A stretch of DNA of 20,106 nt from the NCBI GenBank assembly GCA_946886925.1, contig CAMPJQ010000003.1:1-20106 (forward strand), given 5' to 3'. The notes beneath the pieces were generated by a model. It was not told the DNA's origin and made no database searches. It worked only from the letters and a program-made list of their open reading frames with translations. The DNA comes from an uncultured Terrimonas sp. Lineage in GTDB: Bacteria; Bacteroidota; Bacteroidia; Chitinophagales; Chitinophagaceae. Below, piece after piece: positions 1 through 6,871 of this stretch. Position 1 is the stretch's first letter; every line of letters starts with the position of its first letter. A program made the translations under genes and the position numbers.

Positions 1-210
1 TTGGTGGTTGTTGCGTTTCTTGCCGGCTCGGCTGTCAGTTGGTTTTTTATCCATCAGTGGTTGTCCGGTTTTGCTTTTCGCGTTGATTTCAGTGTGGACG
101 TGTTCGCTATTACTTTATTGCTCAGTGTTTTTATTTGCCTTGCTGCAGTAAGCGGACAGGCCATTCGTGCAGCTACCGCCAACCCTGTGAGGTTTTTGCA
201 AACGGAATAA
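1..210 (+). CDS. ABC transporter permease, C-terminal fragment (FtsX/MacB-like)
   Basis: Only the last 69 residues lie in the window; the reading frame is open at the left edge, so the true start is upstream. Two hydrophobic stretches are visible (about residues 1-16 and 32-50), followed by the short tail AIRAATANPVRFLQTE. That ending, a last membrane helix followed by A-x-x-ANPV-x-x-L-x-x-E, is what I know from the FtsX domain of Bacteroidota MacB-type ABC permeases, which act in the inner membrane on lipids, peptides or lipoproteins. The substrate cannot be read from this fragment. The gene ends 112 bases before the next one and need not belong to the system that follows. Assignment rests on the tail pattern and is moderately sure. 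Confidence 0.75.
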   Translation: MVVVAFLAGSAVSWFFIHQWLSGFAFRVDFSVDVFAITLLLSVFICLAAVSGQAIRAATANPVRFLQTE

Positions 211-322
211 CTTAGTTGATACGTATAGAGAGAGAGCTGTTTTTGCGGTTAGTATCGACCGGGCTCGCATATTGCCAGATATCTTATATTTAATTTCTGC
301 ATGATAGCTTAACGATAGTTCA

Positions 323-1066
323 ATGAGAGCATTCATCGTCTTTTTTTGCATAGCAGCGTTGTTTACGGCTTTTCCCGACCTCAGCATGGCTGCGCCGGGC
401 AAAGATACTTCGGCGCCATACCTCGTAAAACGATGCGCTGACTTTGAAATTGATGGTTCGGGAAGTAATTCACAATGGACCGATATAAAATGGGCGGAGT
501 TCATAAAAATTCAACCCGGTAGTAATCATTATGTTTCCAAAAGCAAAATGATGTACTCTCAGAAGGGAATCTACCTTCTTTTCAGCGGCACCGATCGAAA
601 GATAACAACTCAGCCCTGGAACGACTTTGAAAATATTTACGATGGGGATGTGTTCGAAGTATTCTTTCATCCCGATCCATCCTCGGGCCAATACTTCGAA
701 TACGAAATAAATCCATTAGCGAAAGAACTTGTGTTAACGCTTGCCCGCCTGGACGGGCAAACGCTCGCCTGGTCGCCATGGCCCGGCGAGAACAAGGAGG
801 ACAAGCTCATAAAAAGACTGGTTAAGATCAATGGCGGCAAACAGGAAATAGGCGCGACTATCACTTCATGGACCGCCGAGGTGTTTATTCCTTACCAGGT
901 GCTTGCTTTGCTGCCGAATACGCCTCCCAAAAGCGGAACAACCTGGAACGCAAATTTCTGCCGGATCGACTATGACGGCGGCAAACAGACCGAATATTCC
1001 TGGTCACCCAGCATGACAACAGGCTTCCATGCGCTCAATCATTTTCAGCCAATAGTTTTTGAATAA
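323..1066 (+). CDS. Secreted carbohydrate-binding family 9-like (CBM9) protein
   Basis: The protein has 247 residues. It starts with a signal peptide (basic Arg2, hydrophobic core to about residue 19, likely cleavage near SMAA, residues 21-24), so it should reach the periplasm or beyond. The mature part is one domain of about 215 residues with the layout of CBM9-like proteins: an early DGSGSNSQWTDIKWAEF segment (the usual 'DG..dd..W' opening), a central YLLFSGTD strand, NIYDGDVFEVFFHPDP, then YFEYEINPLAKELVL, and a closing WNANFCRIDYD near the C-terminus. In this family these strands form a jelly-roll that binds sugars or sits beside catalytic domains; here no catalytic domain is attached. 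The ATG is chosen because it gives a complete signal peptide. No clear ribosome-binding site precedes it. The ligand is unknown, and it is on its own transcript or read with neighbours. Confidence 0.82.
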   Translation: MRAFIVFFCIAALFTAFPDLSMAAPGKDTSAPYLVKRCADFEIDGSGSNSQWTDIKWAEFIKIQPGSNHYVSKSKMMYSQKGIYLLFSGTDRKITTQPWNDFENIYDGDVFEVFFHPDPSSGQYFEYEINPLAKELVLTLARLDGQTLAWSPWPGENKEDKLIKRLVKINGGKQEIGATITSWTAEVFIPYQVLALLPNTPPKSGTTWNANFCRIDYDGGKQTEYSWSPSMTTGFHALNHFQPIVFE

Positions 1067-1126
1067 ATTTCGGCGTGTTTGTAACATTTTCGCGTTTCCG
1101 ACTACTGATAGTTAAAATCGAGCGCA

Positions 1127-1618
1127 TTGGGCCAACAACAACGACAGGATACTTTCACCGAACAAATTGCAGGGAAAGAGCCACTCATCTGGAAGATATG
1201 CCGATTGTATGGCCAGACGGAAGAAGACAGGCAGGATCTCTTTCAGGAAATTATGGTGCAGGCGTGGCAGTCATTTGACAGGTTTCGCGGTGACGCAAAA
1301 TTCAGCACATGGCTATTTCAGGTGGCCCTCAACACCGCCATTGCCGGTATTCGTAAAAAGAAAAAGACCATACCTACCGTGCAACGGGAAGCCGTTCCTG
1401 AAATGACAGACGATTCTGCACCGCCCGACGATGAGCAGCTTCGTGAATTGCATAAGGCCATTGACCAATTGAATAAAATTGAAAAGGCACTCACTTTACT
1501 CTACCTGGAAGACAAGTCGTACAAAGAGATGGAAACGATATTAGGAATAAGTGAAAGCACCTTGCGCGTCAAAATGAGCAGAGTAAAAGAGAAATTAAGA
1601 CAACTTACAAATACATAA
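1127..1618 (+). CDS. ECF-type RNA polymerase sigma factor (sigma-70 family)
   Basis: The 163-residue protein has the two helical parts of an ECF sigma factor. Region 2 spans roughly residues 10-75, with CRLYGQTEEDRQDLFQEI and FRGDAKFSTWLFQVALNTA, the parts that bind core RNA polymerase and the -10 element. Region 4 spans about 105-160, with LLYLEDKSYKEMETILGIS and STLRVKMSRVKEKL, the helix-turn-helix for the -35 element. The start is a TTG at 1127: a stop lies just upstream at 1109, and the first in-frame ATG (near 1252) would remove most of region 2. The stop codon is 4 bases before the next gene, so the two are likely co-transcribed, and that membrane protein is the natural candidate for its regulator. 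A lysine run (residues 76-79) links the two regions. Targets are unknown; the nearby SusC lacks the STN domain that FecI-type sigma circuits use. Confidence 0.93.
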   Translation: MGQQQRQDTFTEQIAGKEPLIWKICRLYGQTEEDRQDLFQEIMVQAWQSFDRFRGDAKFSTWLFQVALNTAIAGIRKKKKTIPTVQREAVPEMTDDSAPPDDEQLRELHKAIDQLNKIEKALTLLYLEDKSYKEMETILGISESTLRVKMSRVKEKLRQLTNT

Positions 1619-1622
1619 CGTT

Positions 1623-2228
1623 ATGGAACTCGATGATCTTAAAAATGAATGGCAAACCCATCAATCAACGCATACTTCCACTTCAAAAAACAAAATTATG
1701 GAACTCAGTCAACAAAAAAGCCACGGCCCGGTGGCCTCGTTAAAAGCTGCGCTCACCCGGCAGGCTGTCATCATCCCATTTCTTTTTGCCGTTCTCATCA
1801 TTCAGGCATTGACAACGCCCGACCTGCGAACCGATCCTTTTCTGGGGCTTTTTGTAGCCGTTATCATCCTCGCTTGCATCTTTTTTTCGGTCGTGCACGT
1901 TATTCTTGGAATGATGGGGAAAACGGATGCCCCTGTGGCGGATCAATTGCAGCGTCAACTGCGTTCTTTGCGCCGGATGTTATGGTTTTATCGCTTTATT
2001 TCGCTGGCGGGAGTTGTTATCCTCGTTATTTTTATCGAGGCTTTCCGGAACGAGGGTACCGCACAATTAATGGAGCCCTGGTATCGCGTAGATCTTTCGC
2101 TTCGCATCGGCGGTTATGCCGTACTAATCGTAATGTCTGTTTTGCTGTCACGGTCGCGTTTTTATAAAGACTTCGGTAAGCACCTGGATGAATTGAAGAA
2201 AAGCCTTTCTGACACCGAATTGCGCTAA
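1623..2228 (+). CDS. Four-helix membrane protein paired with the ECF sigma factor (possible anti-sigma factor)
   Basis: The 201-residue protein starts with a polar, probably cytoplasmic segment of about 45 residues (opening MELDDLKNEWQTHQ), followed by four hydrophobic segments at about 47-63, 75-97, 122-141 and 160-176. It ends in a charged tail (KDFGKHLDELKKSLSD). I recognise no named domain. Its place 4 bases after a sigma factor gene, the soluble N-terminal piece and the inner-membrane anchoring fit an anti-sigma factor or sensor that holds the sigma factor at the membrane, but that role is inferred from position only. No zinc-binding anti-sigma HxxxCxxC motif is present. The ATG at 1623 is the first in frame after the sigma gene and gives a natural N-terminus. 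Confidence 0.75.
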   Translation: MELDDLKNEWQTHQSTHTSTSKNKIMELSQQKSHGPVASLKAALTRQAVIIPFLFAVLIIQALTTPDLRTDPFLGLFVAVIILACIFFSVVHVILGMMGKTDAPVADQLQRQLRSLRRMLWFYRFISLAGVVILVIFIEAFRNEGTAQLMEPWYRVDLSLRIGGYAVLIVMSVLLSRSRFYKDFGKHLDELKKSLSDTELR

Positions 2229-2452
2229 CGCCGTTATTCCAACGACAATTACAAGCAAAAATCACAGGAAAGTAAAACCATTTCAAACGATTGCAAAGAT
2301 TTTTTGCGATAGGTAAGGGGAAAAAAGCATTAGATTCGTTATGCACGGCTCCGCGATGACGTCATCTTCAGAAATGAATGATTTTCATCGCGTTCTTTTC
2401 TAAGAACTTCAGCTAAGATCGTTCAATCTGCTAGTGCCTAACAACTGGAAAA
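2229..2452. other. Intergenic leader with operator-like block and dyads
   Basis: This 224-base gap precedes the amidohydrolase/aminotransferase operon. It holds, in order, a LacI-type palindrome and promoter-like block (2276-2340, described separately), a perfect 12-bp palindrome GATGACGTCATC at 2355-2366, and an inverted repeat GTTCTT-TTCT-AAGAAC at 2392-2407 that could form a six-base-pair hairpin in the transcript about 45 bases before the start codon. No gene-sized reading frame is convincing here, and no terminator for the upstream sigma pair was identified. Confidence 0.6.
2276..2340 (+). promoter_or_regulatory. Candidate LacI-type operator plus Bacteroidota promoter for the 2453 operon
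   Basis: CAAACGATTG at 2284-2293 is a near-palindrome with the central CG typical of LacI-family operators. It is followed by a T-tract ending in TTTTTTGC (TTTG at 2303-2306) and by TAGATTCG at 2331-2338. The last element matches the Bacteroidota -7 consensus TAnnTTTG at five of six fixed bases. The gap between the two elements is 24 bases, slightly longer than usual. The block recurs almost unchanged at 6752-6816 before susC, which is the main reason to trust it. The implied leader is about 110 bases. Confidence 0.55.
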
Positions 2453-3409
2453 ATGACCAAACAAAAGCTTTCCCGTCTTACATTTTTAAAGCATACCGGT
2501 ATTATAATGGCCGGCACCTCTCTAAAACTGAAAGGACTAGGCTTGCCGTCCACGAACAGTGAAAGAATTATCGATATCCATCAGCATGTACACTACCTCG
2601 GGAGAACCAATGAACAATTGATTGCCCATCAGCGAACAATGGGAGCTGATATAACGATCCTTCAGCCAGCCGGCAGTCCCGCCAATACTGCGTCCACATT
2701 GCATGGCGAGGGAAATGGATTGCAGGCCGATGCATGGGGTAACGAATCCTGCTATGAGCTGGCGCAGAAATACCCGAAGGAGTTTTTATTCGGTGGCAAC
2801 GAAGTTCCCGACCTGCCAAACGCGATTGACGAAATCGAAACATATCTGAAAAAAGGAGGAAAAGTTATCGGCGAATCGAAGTTCGGTATAGAATGTGATT
2901 CTGCAGAAATGCAGAAGATCTACTCCCTCGCACAAGAATACGACGTTCCCGTGTTAATGCATTGGGAGTATCATAGGTATAATTACGGCTTCGAACGTTT
3001 TTATAAGATGCTTGAAAAATTTCCGAAGGTCAATTTTATCGGTCATTCCATGCTTTGGTGGGCGAGTATCGGAAAAAATGATACCGACAAAACCATCAGG
3101 TACCCCAAAACAAAAGTTACTGCGGGCGGATACACCGACCGGCTACTAAGCGATTATCCGAATGTGTATGGCGATCTTTCGGCCGGCTCAGGATTGAATG
3201 CGTTAACGAGGGATGAGGACCACGCCCGTGAATTTATTAAACGGCACCAGGATAAATTGCTTTTCGGCAGCGACTGCACGGATGTGGATGGCACCGCACC
3301 GAAATGCATAGGAGCGAAAATTATTGCTGAAATAAGAAAGCTATCGTCGGACCAAAAGATCAGGCGAAAATTACTATGCGAGAACGCCGGGAAGCTGTTC
3401 AAAATTTAA
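2453..3409 (+). CDS. Amidohydrolase-family TIM-barrel metal hydrolase (Amidohydro_2-like), exported
   Basis: The 318-residue protein carries the metal-site pattern of the amidohydrolase superfamily: D41-I-H43-Q-H45 at the end of strand 1, E141-S-K143 in IGESKFG, H170 in VLMHWE, H198 in FIGHSM and D274 in LFGSDCTD. Members of the Amidohydro_2 branch hydrolyse lactones or amides, or decarboxylate small acids, using one or two metal ions; the substrate here is unknown. The N-terminus (residues 7-30, SRLTFLKHTGIIMAG and onward) looks like a Tat signal in every respect except that the second arginine of SRRxFLK is leucine. Export is therefore likely but the route is uncertain. It is first in a four-gene operon, 36 bases before an aminotransferase with a canonical Tat signal. 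The ATG at 2453 is preceded by an A-rich stretch rather than a Shine-Dalgarno sequence. Confidence 0.88.
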   Translation: MTKQKLSRLTFLKHTGIIMAGTSLKLKGLGLPSTNSERIIDIHQHVHYLGRTNEQLIAHQRTMGADITILQPAGSPANTASTLHGEGNGLQADAWGNESCYELAQKYPKEFLFGGNEVPDLPNAIDEIETYLKKGGKVIGESKFGIECDSAEMQKIYSLAQEYDVPVLMHWEYHRYNYGFERFYKMLEKFPKVNFIGHSMLWWASIGKNDTDKTIRYPKTKVTAGGYTDRLLSDYPNVYGDLSAGSGLNALTRDEDHAREFIKRHQDKLLFGSDCTDVDGTAPKCIGAKIIAEIRKLSSDQKIRRKLLCENAGKLFKI

Positions 3410-3445
3410 TATTGCCTTTCTTCGTAAAACTAAATTGCTCTTCTA

Positions 3446-4843
3446 ATGAAAAAGCCAGGTAAAAAGGATTCAAGGAGGAGGTTTATCAAACAGAACTTGT
3501 TGACCGGCGCCGGAGGGATCCTTGGTATAAACACCGTATCTGCATTTTTTTCGAACGCCAGGGATATCAATACGCCGACAATTTTAGGAGGGGCCCCCGT
3601 TTGGGATCCGAAACAAAAACCTAAGTGGTCCGAATGGCCGATATGGAACCGCGAAACGGATGAACCGCCGGTGCTGGAAGTATTACGAAGTGGTGTGTGG
3701 TCGCGCTCAAAGGTGGTAACCCAATTTGAAAATGAGTGGGCCAAAACCATTGGCGCCAAACGCTGCCTAACAACGGTTAATGGAACGAATGCAATGATCT
3801 GTTCCCTTGTTAATTTGGACGTTGGCGGCGGAGATGAAGTGATTGTGCCTCCCTATACATTTATCGCCACTCCTCAGGCGGTACTTCAGGCGGGCGCCAT
3901 GCCCGTTTTTGTTGACACTGATCCTGAAACTTTTCAGATGGATGTAAATAAAATAGAAGAAAAAATTACATCACGCACGCGCGCCATTTTACCGGTTCAC
4001 ATCGCCGGGTTGCCATCGGATATGGAACGCATTATGCAAATTGCAAAAAAACATAACCTTGTTGTGGTTGAAGACGCCTGCCAGGCCTGGCTCGCAGAAA
4101 TTAATCATAAAAAGATGGGCACGTTCGGCGACGCGGGATGCTTCAGTTTCCAAAATTCAAAAAATATTCCGATAGGCGAGGGCGGCGCAATTGTGAGCGA
4201 TGATGAGGAATTTATCGATCGATGCTATTCGTATCACAACTATGGCATCTCTCATGGCAGTATGATTGGAAAATATGGTTCGGGGCCGGCAATGTTCGGT
4301 ACCAAGCTGCGCATGACCGAATACCAGGCTGCCATTGGGTTGGCGCAATTGAAAAGGCTGGAGGGGCAGACGACTACCCGGAACGAAAATGCCGCCTACC
4401 TTCAATCGAAACTCAATGACATTCCCGGTATTGAACCGTATAAACTTTATGATCACGTTACCCGGGCGGCGTTTCACATCTTTCCTTTCCGGTATCAAAA
4501 AGACGAATTCAAGGGCCTGTCCAGAACCGCATTTATTAAGGCATTGAATGCGGAAGGCGTTCCCTGCTCGCGCGGATATGCCACGTTAAACGACAAACCT
4601 TATCTGCAAAACGCCTTTCAATCGAAGAATTTTAAAAAGATGTATCCTGCGGACATGTTGGATTTCAGAAAGTATTTGGAGAGAAATCATTGTCCCCAAA
4701 ATGATAAGTTATGTAACGAGGAAGCTGTGTGGTTTATGCAGGAGCTGCTTCTCGGTCCAAGATCGGATATGGACTACATCGTATCCGCGATCGAAAAGAT
4801 CCATAAGAATGCCGAGTCGATCAGGAAATCTGTAAATGCGTGA
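3446..4843 (+). CDS. Tat-exported DegT/DnrJ/EryC1/StrS-family PLP aminotransferase
   Basis: The 465-residue protein opens with a canonical Tat signal (S9-R-R-R-F-I-K15, then a Gly-rich hydrophobic stretch to about residue 35). The mature part is a fold-type I PLP enzyme of the sugar/cyclitol aminotransferase family. It has the VNGTNAM turn near residues 111-117, PPYTFIATPQAV, VVEDACQA with Asp210 for the pyridine nitrogen, and CFSFQNSKN with Lys239 as the Schiff-base lysine, followed by IGEGG. Family members move an amino group onto a keto-sugar or keto-cyclitol and normally work in the cytoplasm; Tat would allow export folded with PLP bound. The SFQ..K wording resembles the AHBA synthase/StsC branch, which is suggestive only. 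It lies in the middle of the amidohydrolase operon (gaps 36 and 57 bases). A paralogue with the same signature is at 16669-15293. Reaction and amino donor are unknown. Confidence 0.93.
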   Translation: MKKPGKKDSRRRFIKQNLLTGAGGILGINTVSAFFSNARDINTPTILGGAPVWDPKQKPKWSEWPIWNRETDEPPVLEVLRSGVWSRSKVVTQFENEWAKTIGAKRCLTTVNGTNAMICSLVNLDVGGGDEVIVPPYTFIATPQAVLQAGAMPVFVDTDPETFQMDVNKIEEKITSRTRAILPVHIAGLPSDMERIMQIAKKHNLVVVEDACQAWLAEINHKKMGTFGDAGCFSFQNSKNIPIGEGGAIVSDDEEFIDRCYSYHNYGISHGSMIGKYGSGPAMFGTKLRMTEYQAAIGLAQLKRLEGQTTTRNENAAYLQSKLNDIPGIEPYKLYDHVTRAAFHIFPFRYQKDEFKGLSRTAFIKALNAEGVPCSRGYATLNDKPYLQNAFQSKNFKKMYPADMLDFRKYLERNHCPQNDKLCNEEAVWFMQELLLGPRSDMDYIVSAIEKIHKNAESIRKSVNA

Positions 4844-4900
4844 ATGAAGAGTAATCAGGGGTAGCCTCAAATCTCTTGGAGATGTCAAAAAATTAAGCTT

Positions 4901-5851
4901 ATGAATGTTGATCGCAGAAAATTTGTTACACGGAGCGCGGCTGGTGCAGCGGGCCTAATCATCGGAAGCCGTCTCAAAAGTGCAGCCTCCACAGGGATAA
5001 AAAGCGGGAAAGAGGATGCAATTTCACCCGGGCCGAAATATGATGTGATGAAGGAAGTGAAGAAATACAGGAAGATTGATACGCATGCGCATATTTATTT
5101 TACCGATAATAGCCCGGAGGAACAATTGGACTTCGGAGAGCGGCTCGCGATAGACAAGCAGGTGATCTCCAGATACCTGGACGTAATGCCGGGTACGCCT
5201 GAACAGTTCAGGAAGTACAATGATTTAACGATAAAGGCGATCAAAAAATATCCCGACCACCTGTTAGGCGGGTTTGTTCTCAATCCTACTTATAAGAAGG
5301 AGTCGCTGGAGGAAATCAGGCGCTGCACGGATGTGGGTATGATTGGAACAGGCGAACTGTATTACCAGGTAAAGATCAACGATCCGCTGTATTATCCTAT
5401 CATAGAGAAACTTATTGACCTGAAGATGATTATTTTTTCGCATGCGGAATGTCAGATTGGGGTAGGAGGTTACCGCATGAAATACAATGGCTATAAACAG
5501 CCAAACACTTCGATCCCTGAAGATTTCATAGACATTGCCACGAGATATCCTGAAGGTATTTTTCAATACGCCCACATAGGAGGAGGAGGCGATTGGGAAT
5601 ACGAATGCAAAATGTTTAAAGATTATCCCAACATCTACGTAGATACCTCGGGCAGCAACAATTCAGAAAATATGATAGACTTTGCCGTCGAGCATTTGGG
5701 CGAGGACCGTATATTTTTCGCTTCCGATAATTGTTATTACCAGAGCGTTGGAAAAATATTGGCATCGGGACTGACTGAATCCCAGAAGAAGAAAGTTTTC
5801 TTCGACAATTACAATAATCTTTTAAAGAAAGCAGGTCGCAATGTTGATTGA
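4901..5851 (+). CDS. Tat-exported amidohydrolase-family TIM-barrel protein
   Basis: The 316-residue protein begins with a Tat signal (D4-R-R-K-F-V, then an Ala/Gly-rich core to about residue 30). The barrel keeps the usual metal ligands: I59-D-T-H62-A-H64, H181 in IIFSHAE, H225 in QYAHIGG and D276 in FFASDN. It is therefore expected to be an active hydrolase or lyase in the periplasm, of unknown substrate. A Gly-rich GGGGDWEYE segment follows His225. The last 11 bases overlap the start of the next gene, which suggests translational coupling and a shared complex. It is only distantly similar to the amidohydrolase at 2453, so the operon holds divergent members rather than a recent duplication. 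A small inverted repeat (ATCTC-TTG-GAGAT, 4871-4883) lies just upstream. Confidence 0.9.
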   Translation: MNVDRRKFVTRSAAGAAGLIIGSRLKSAASTGIKSGKEDAISPGPKYDVMKEVKKYRKIDTHAHIYFTDNSPEEQLDFGERLAIDKQVISRYLDVMPGTPEQFRKYNDLTIKAIKKYPDHLLGGFVLNPTYKKESLEEIRRCTDVGMIGTGELYYQVKINDPLYYPIIEKLIDLKMIIFSHAECQIGVGGYRMKYNGYKQPNTSIPEDFIDIATRYPEGIFQYAHIGGGGDWEYECKMFKDYPNIYVDTSGSNNSENMIDFAVEHLGEDRIFFASDNCYYQSVGKILASGLTESQKKKVFFDNYNNLLKKAGRNVD

Positions 5852-6647
5852 TATAAATGCTTATGTGGGCCACTGGCCCTTCATGCAGCTTAAGCACAAT
5901 ACCTGTGCAACGCTGGGTTCCACGATGGACCGGTTTGGGGTGGACGTTTCCGTGATTAGCAGCATGAACGGGATATTTTATAAAAATACCCAGGCAGCTA
6001 ACCAGGAGCTTTACGATGAGATAAAGTCGGCGGGTCGCTACAGGGATCGCTTTGTACCGTTTGCGGTGATTAACCCCATATACGCAGGATGGCGCGACGA
6101 CATGAAAAACAGCATCGGAAAATTGGGAATGAAAGGCATCCGGCTCTATCCCAAATATCACGATTATGATATCACGAATACCTCGCTGATCGAGTTGGTA
6201 AAGAGAGCGCGCGACCAGGACGTACCCGTTGCATTCACCTATCGTATGGCAGATAGCCGCCTGCGGTCGTGGATGGATATAGATTATGTAGTGGGCACCC
6301 CAAAGCCCGAATGGACATTAAAAAATATTCTGCCGATTATAAAAGAAGTTCCTGATGCAAAATTCATCATACTCAATGTGGCCAACAGCATGAAACTTGA
6401 TGAAGCAGATGCAGTGTTGTTTAAAAACGCAAAAGTGCTGATAGACACTTCAGGAAGGACATTGATTGACCTGGGCACTCTTCTCAAAACACAAGGCAAA
6501 GAACGATTTGCCTTCGGCACGCACTCGCCGATTCTCGACTACGTAACAGGTCTTCTGCGCATAGAAGCATTGAGAGAAAGTGAAGCCGATGCTGCCGCCA
6601 AAGAACTATTGCGGTCGGGCAATGCAAAACGGTTCCTGAAACTTTAA
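5841..6647 (+). CDS. Amidohydrolase-fold protein lacking the metal ligands, no signal peptide
   Basis: The 268-residue protein aligns by eye with the amidohydrolase TIM barrel (MLIDINAYVGHWPF at strand 1, GIRLYPKYHDYD, VPVAFTYRMAD, FIILNVAN, LIDTSG, RFAFGTHSP near strand 8). Every position that normally binds metal is replaced: the HxH of strand 1 is N6-A-Y8, the strand-5 His falls at Thr133/Tyr134, the strand-6 His at Asn179, and the strand-8 Asp at Thr227. This D-x-N-x-Y...WPF opening is one I associate with a poorly characterised subgroup of Amidohydro_2 proteins. It may be metal-free, or may be a structural partner of the active enzyme encoded just upstream. It has no signal peptide, while the overlapping upstream gene has a Tat signal, so it is either cytoplasmic or exported as a passenger. 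The start ATG at 5841 has an AGCAGG-like site upstream. Confidence 0.82.
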   Translation: MLIDINAYVGHWPFMQLKHNTCATLGSTMDRFGVDVSVISSMNGIFYKNTQAANQELYDEIKSAGRYRDRFVPFAVINPIYAGWRDDMKNSIGKLGMKGIRLYPKYHDYDITNTSLIELVKRARDQDVPVAFTYRMADSRLRSWMDIDYVVGTPKPEWTLKNILPIIKEVPDAKFIILNVANSMKLDEADAVLFKNAKVLIDTSGRTLIDLGTLLKTQGKERFAFGTHSPILDYVTGLLRIEALRESEADAAAKELLRSGNAKRFLKL

Positions 6648-6734
6648 TGTGATTTCACACTTGATGTTATTGCCGCCGCAACGTTGATTGAAACTGCATT
6701 GCAGTAAGCGATTGCTGATAATTTCGCTGAAAGG

Positions 6735-6774
6735 ATTTCAAACGTTTGAATAACCATTTCAAACGTTTGCAAAT
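6735..6774. promoter_or_regulatory. Tandem LacI-type operators upstream of susC
   Basis: Two palindromes sit side by side. TTCAAACGTTTGAA (6737-6750) is perfect over 14 bp. CAAACGTTTG (6760-6769) is perfect over 10 bp and continues as TTTCAAACGTTTGCAAA. Their centres are 21 bp apart, two helical turns, so bound dimers would face the same side of the DNA. The central AACGTT is the hallmark of LacI-family operators. The second site shares 21 of 22 bases with the site at 2276-2297. No LacI-family regulator gene is present in the window. Confidence 0.6.
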
Positions 6775-6780
6775 CTTTTT

Positions 6781-6816
6781 TTTGCTAAACAAGAAAAAAA
6801 AAGTTATAGATTCGTT
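6781..6816 (+). promoter_or_regulatory. Candidate Bacteroidota-type promoter for the susC operon
   Basis: TTTG at 6781-6784 and TAGATTCG at 6807-6814 match the -33 TTTG and -7 TAnnTTTG elements, with one mismatch in the latter and a 22-base gap. The same TAGATTCGTT decamer follows the operator at 2331-2340. The operators lie just upstream, so a bound regulator could touch or block polymerase. Confidence 0.5.
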
Positions 6817-6871
6817 TTAGACGATTCCTGATAAAATACTGATAAGAAAAAAGCAATAGCGAAGCAAAACA

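Noticed and set aside
285..292. TATATTTA upstream of the CBM9 gene as a -7 promoter element
   Set aside because: The last G of TAnnTTTG is missing, and the nearest TTTG (242-245) is 39 bases upstream, too far for a -33 element.
115..504. Minus-strand reading frame opposite the CBM9 gene
   Set aside because: It runs antisense across a clearly coding region, has no recognisable domain or signal, and reads as a shadow frame.
1127..2228. FecI/FecR-type sigma circuit controlling the SusC transporters
   Set aside because: The SusC at 7117 has no STN domain, and the membrane partner has four helices rather than the single-helix FecR layout.
4871..4883. ATCTC-TTG-GAGAT hairpin before the Tat amidohydrolase
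   Set aside because: Five weak pairs with no T-run; not enough to call a terminator or attenuator.
6648..6659. TGTGA-TT-TCACA as a CRP-type site or terminator
   Set aside because: The two-base spacer does not fit a CRP site (six expected), and the loop is too short for a stable hairpin.
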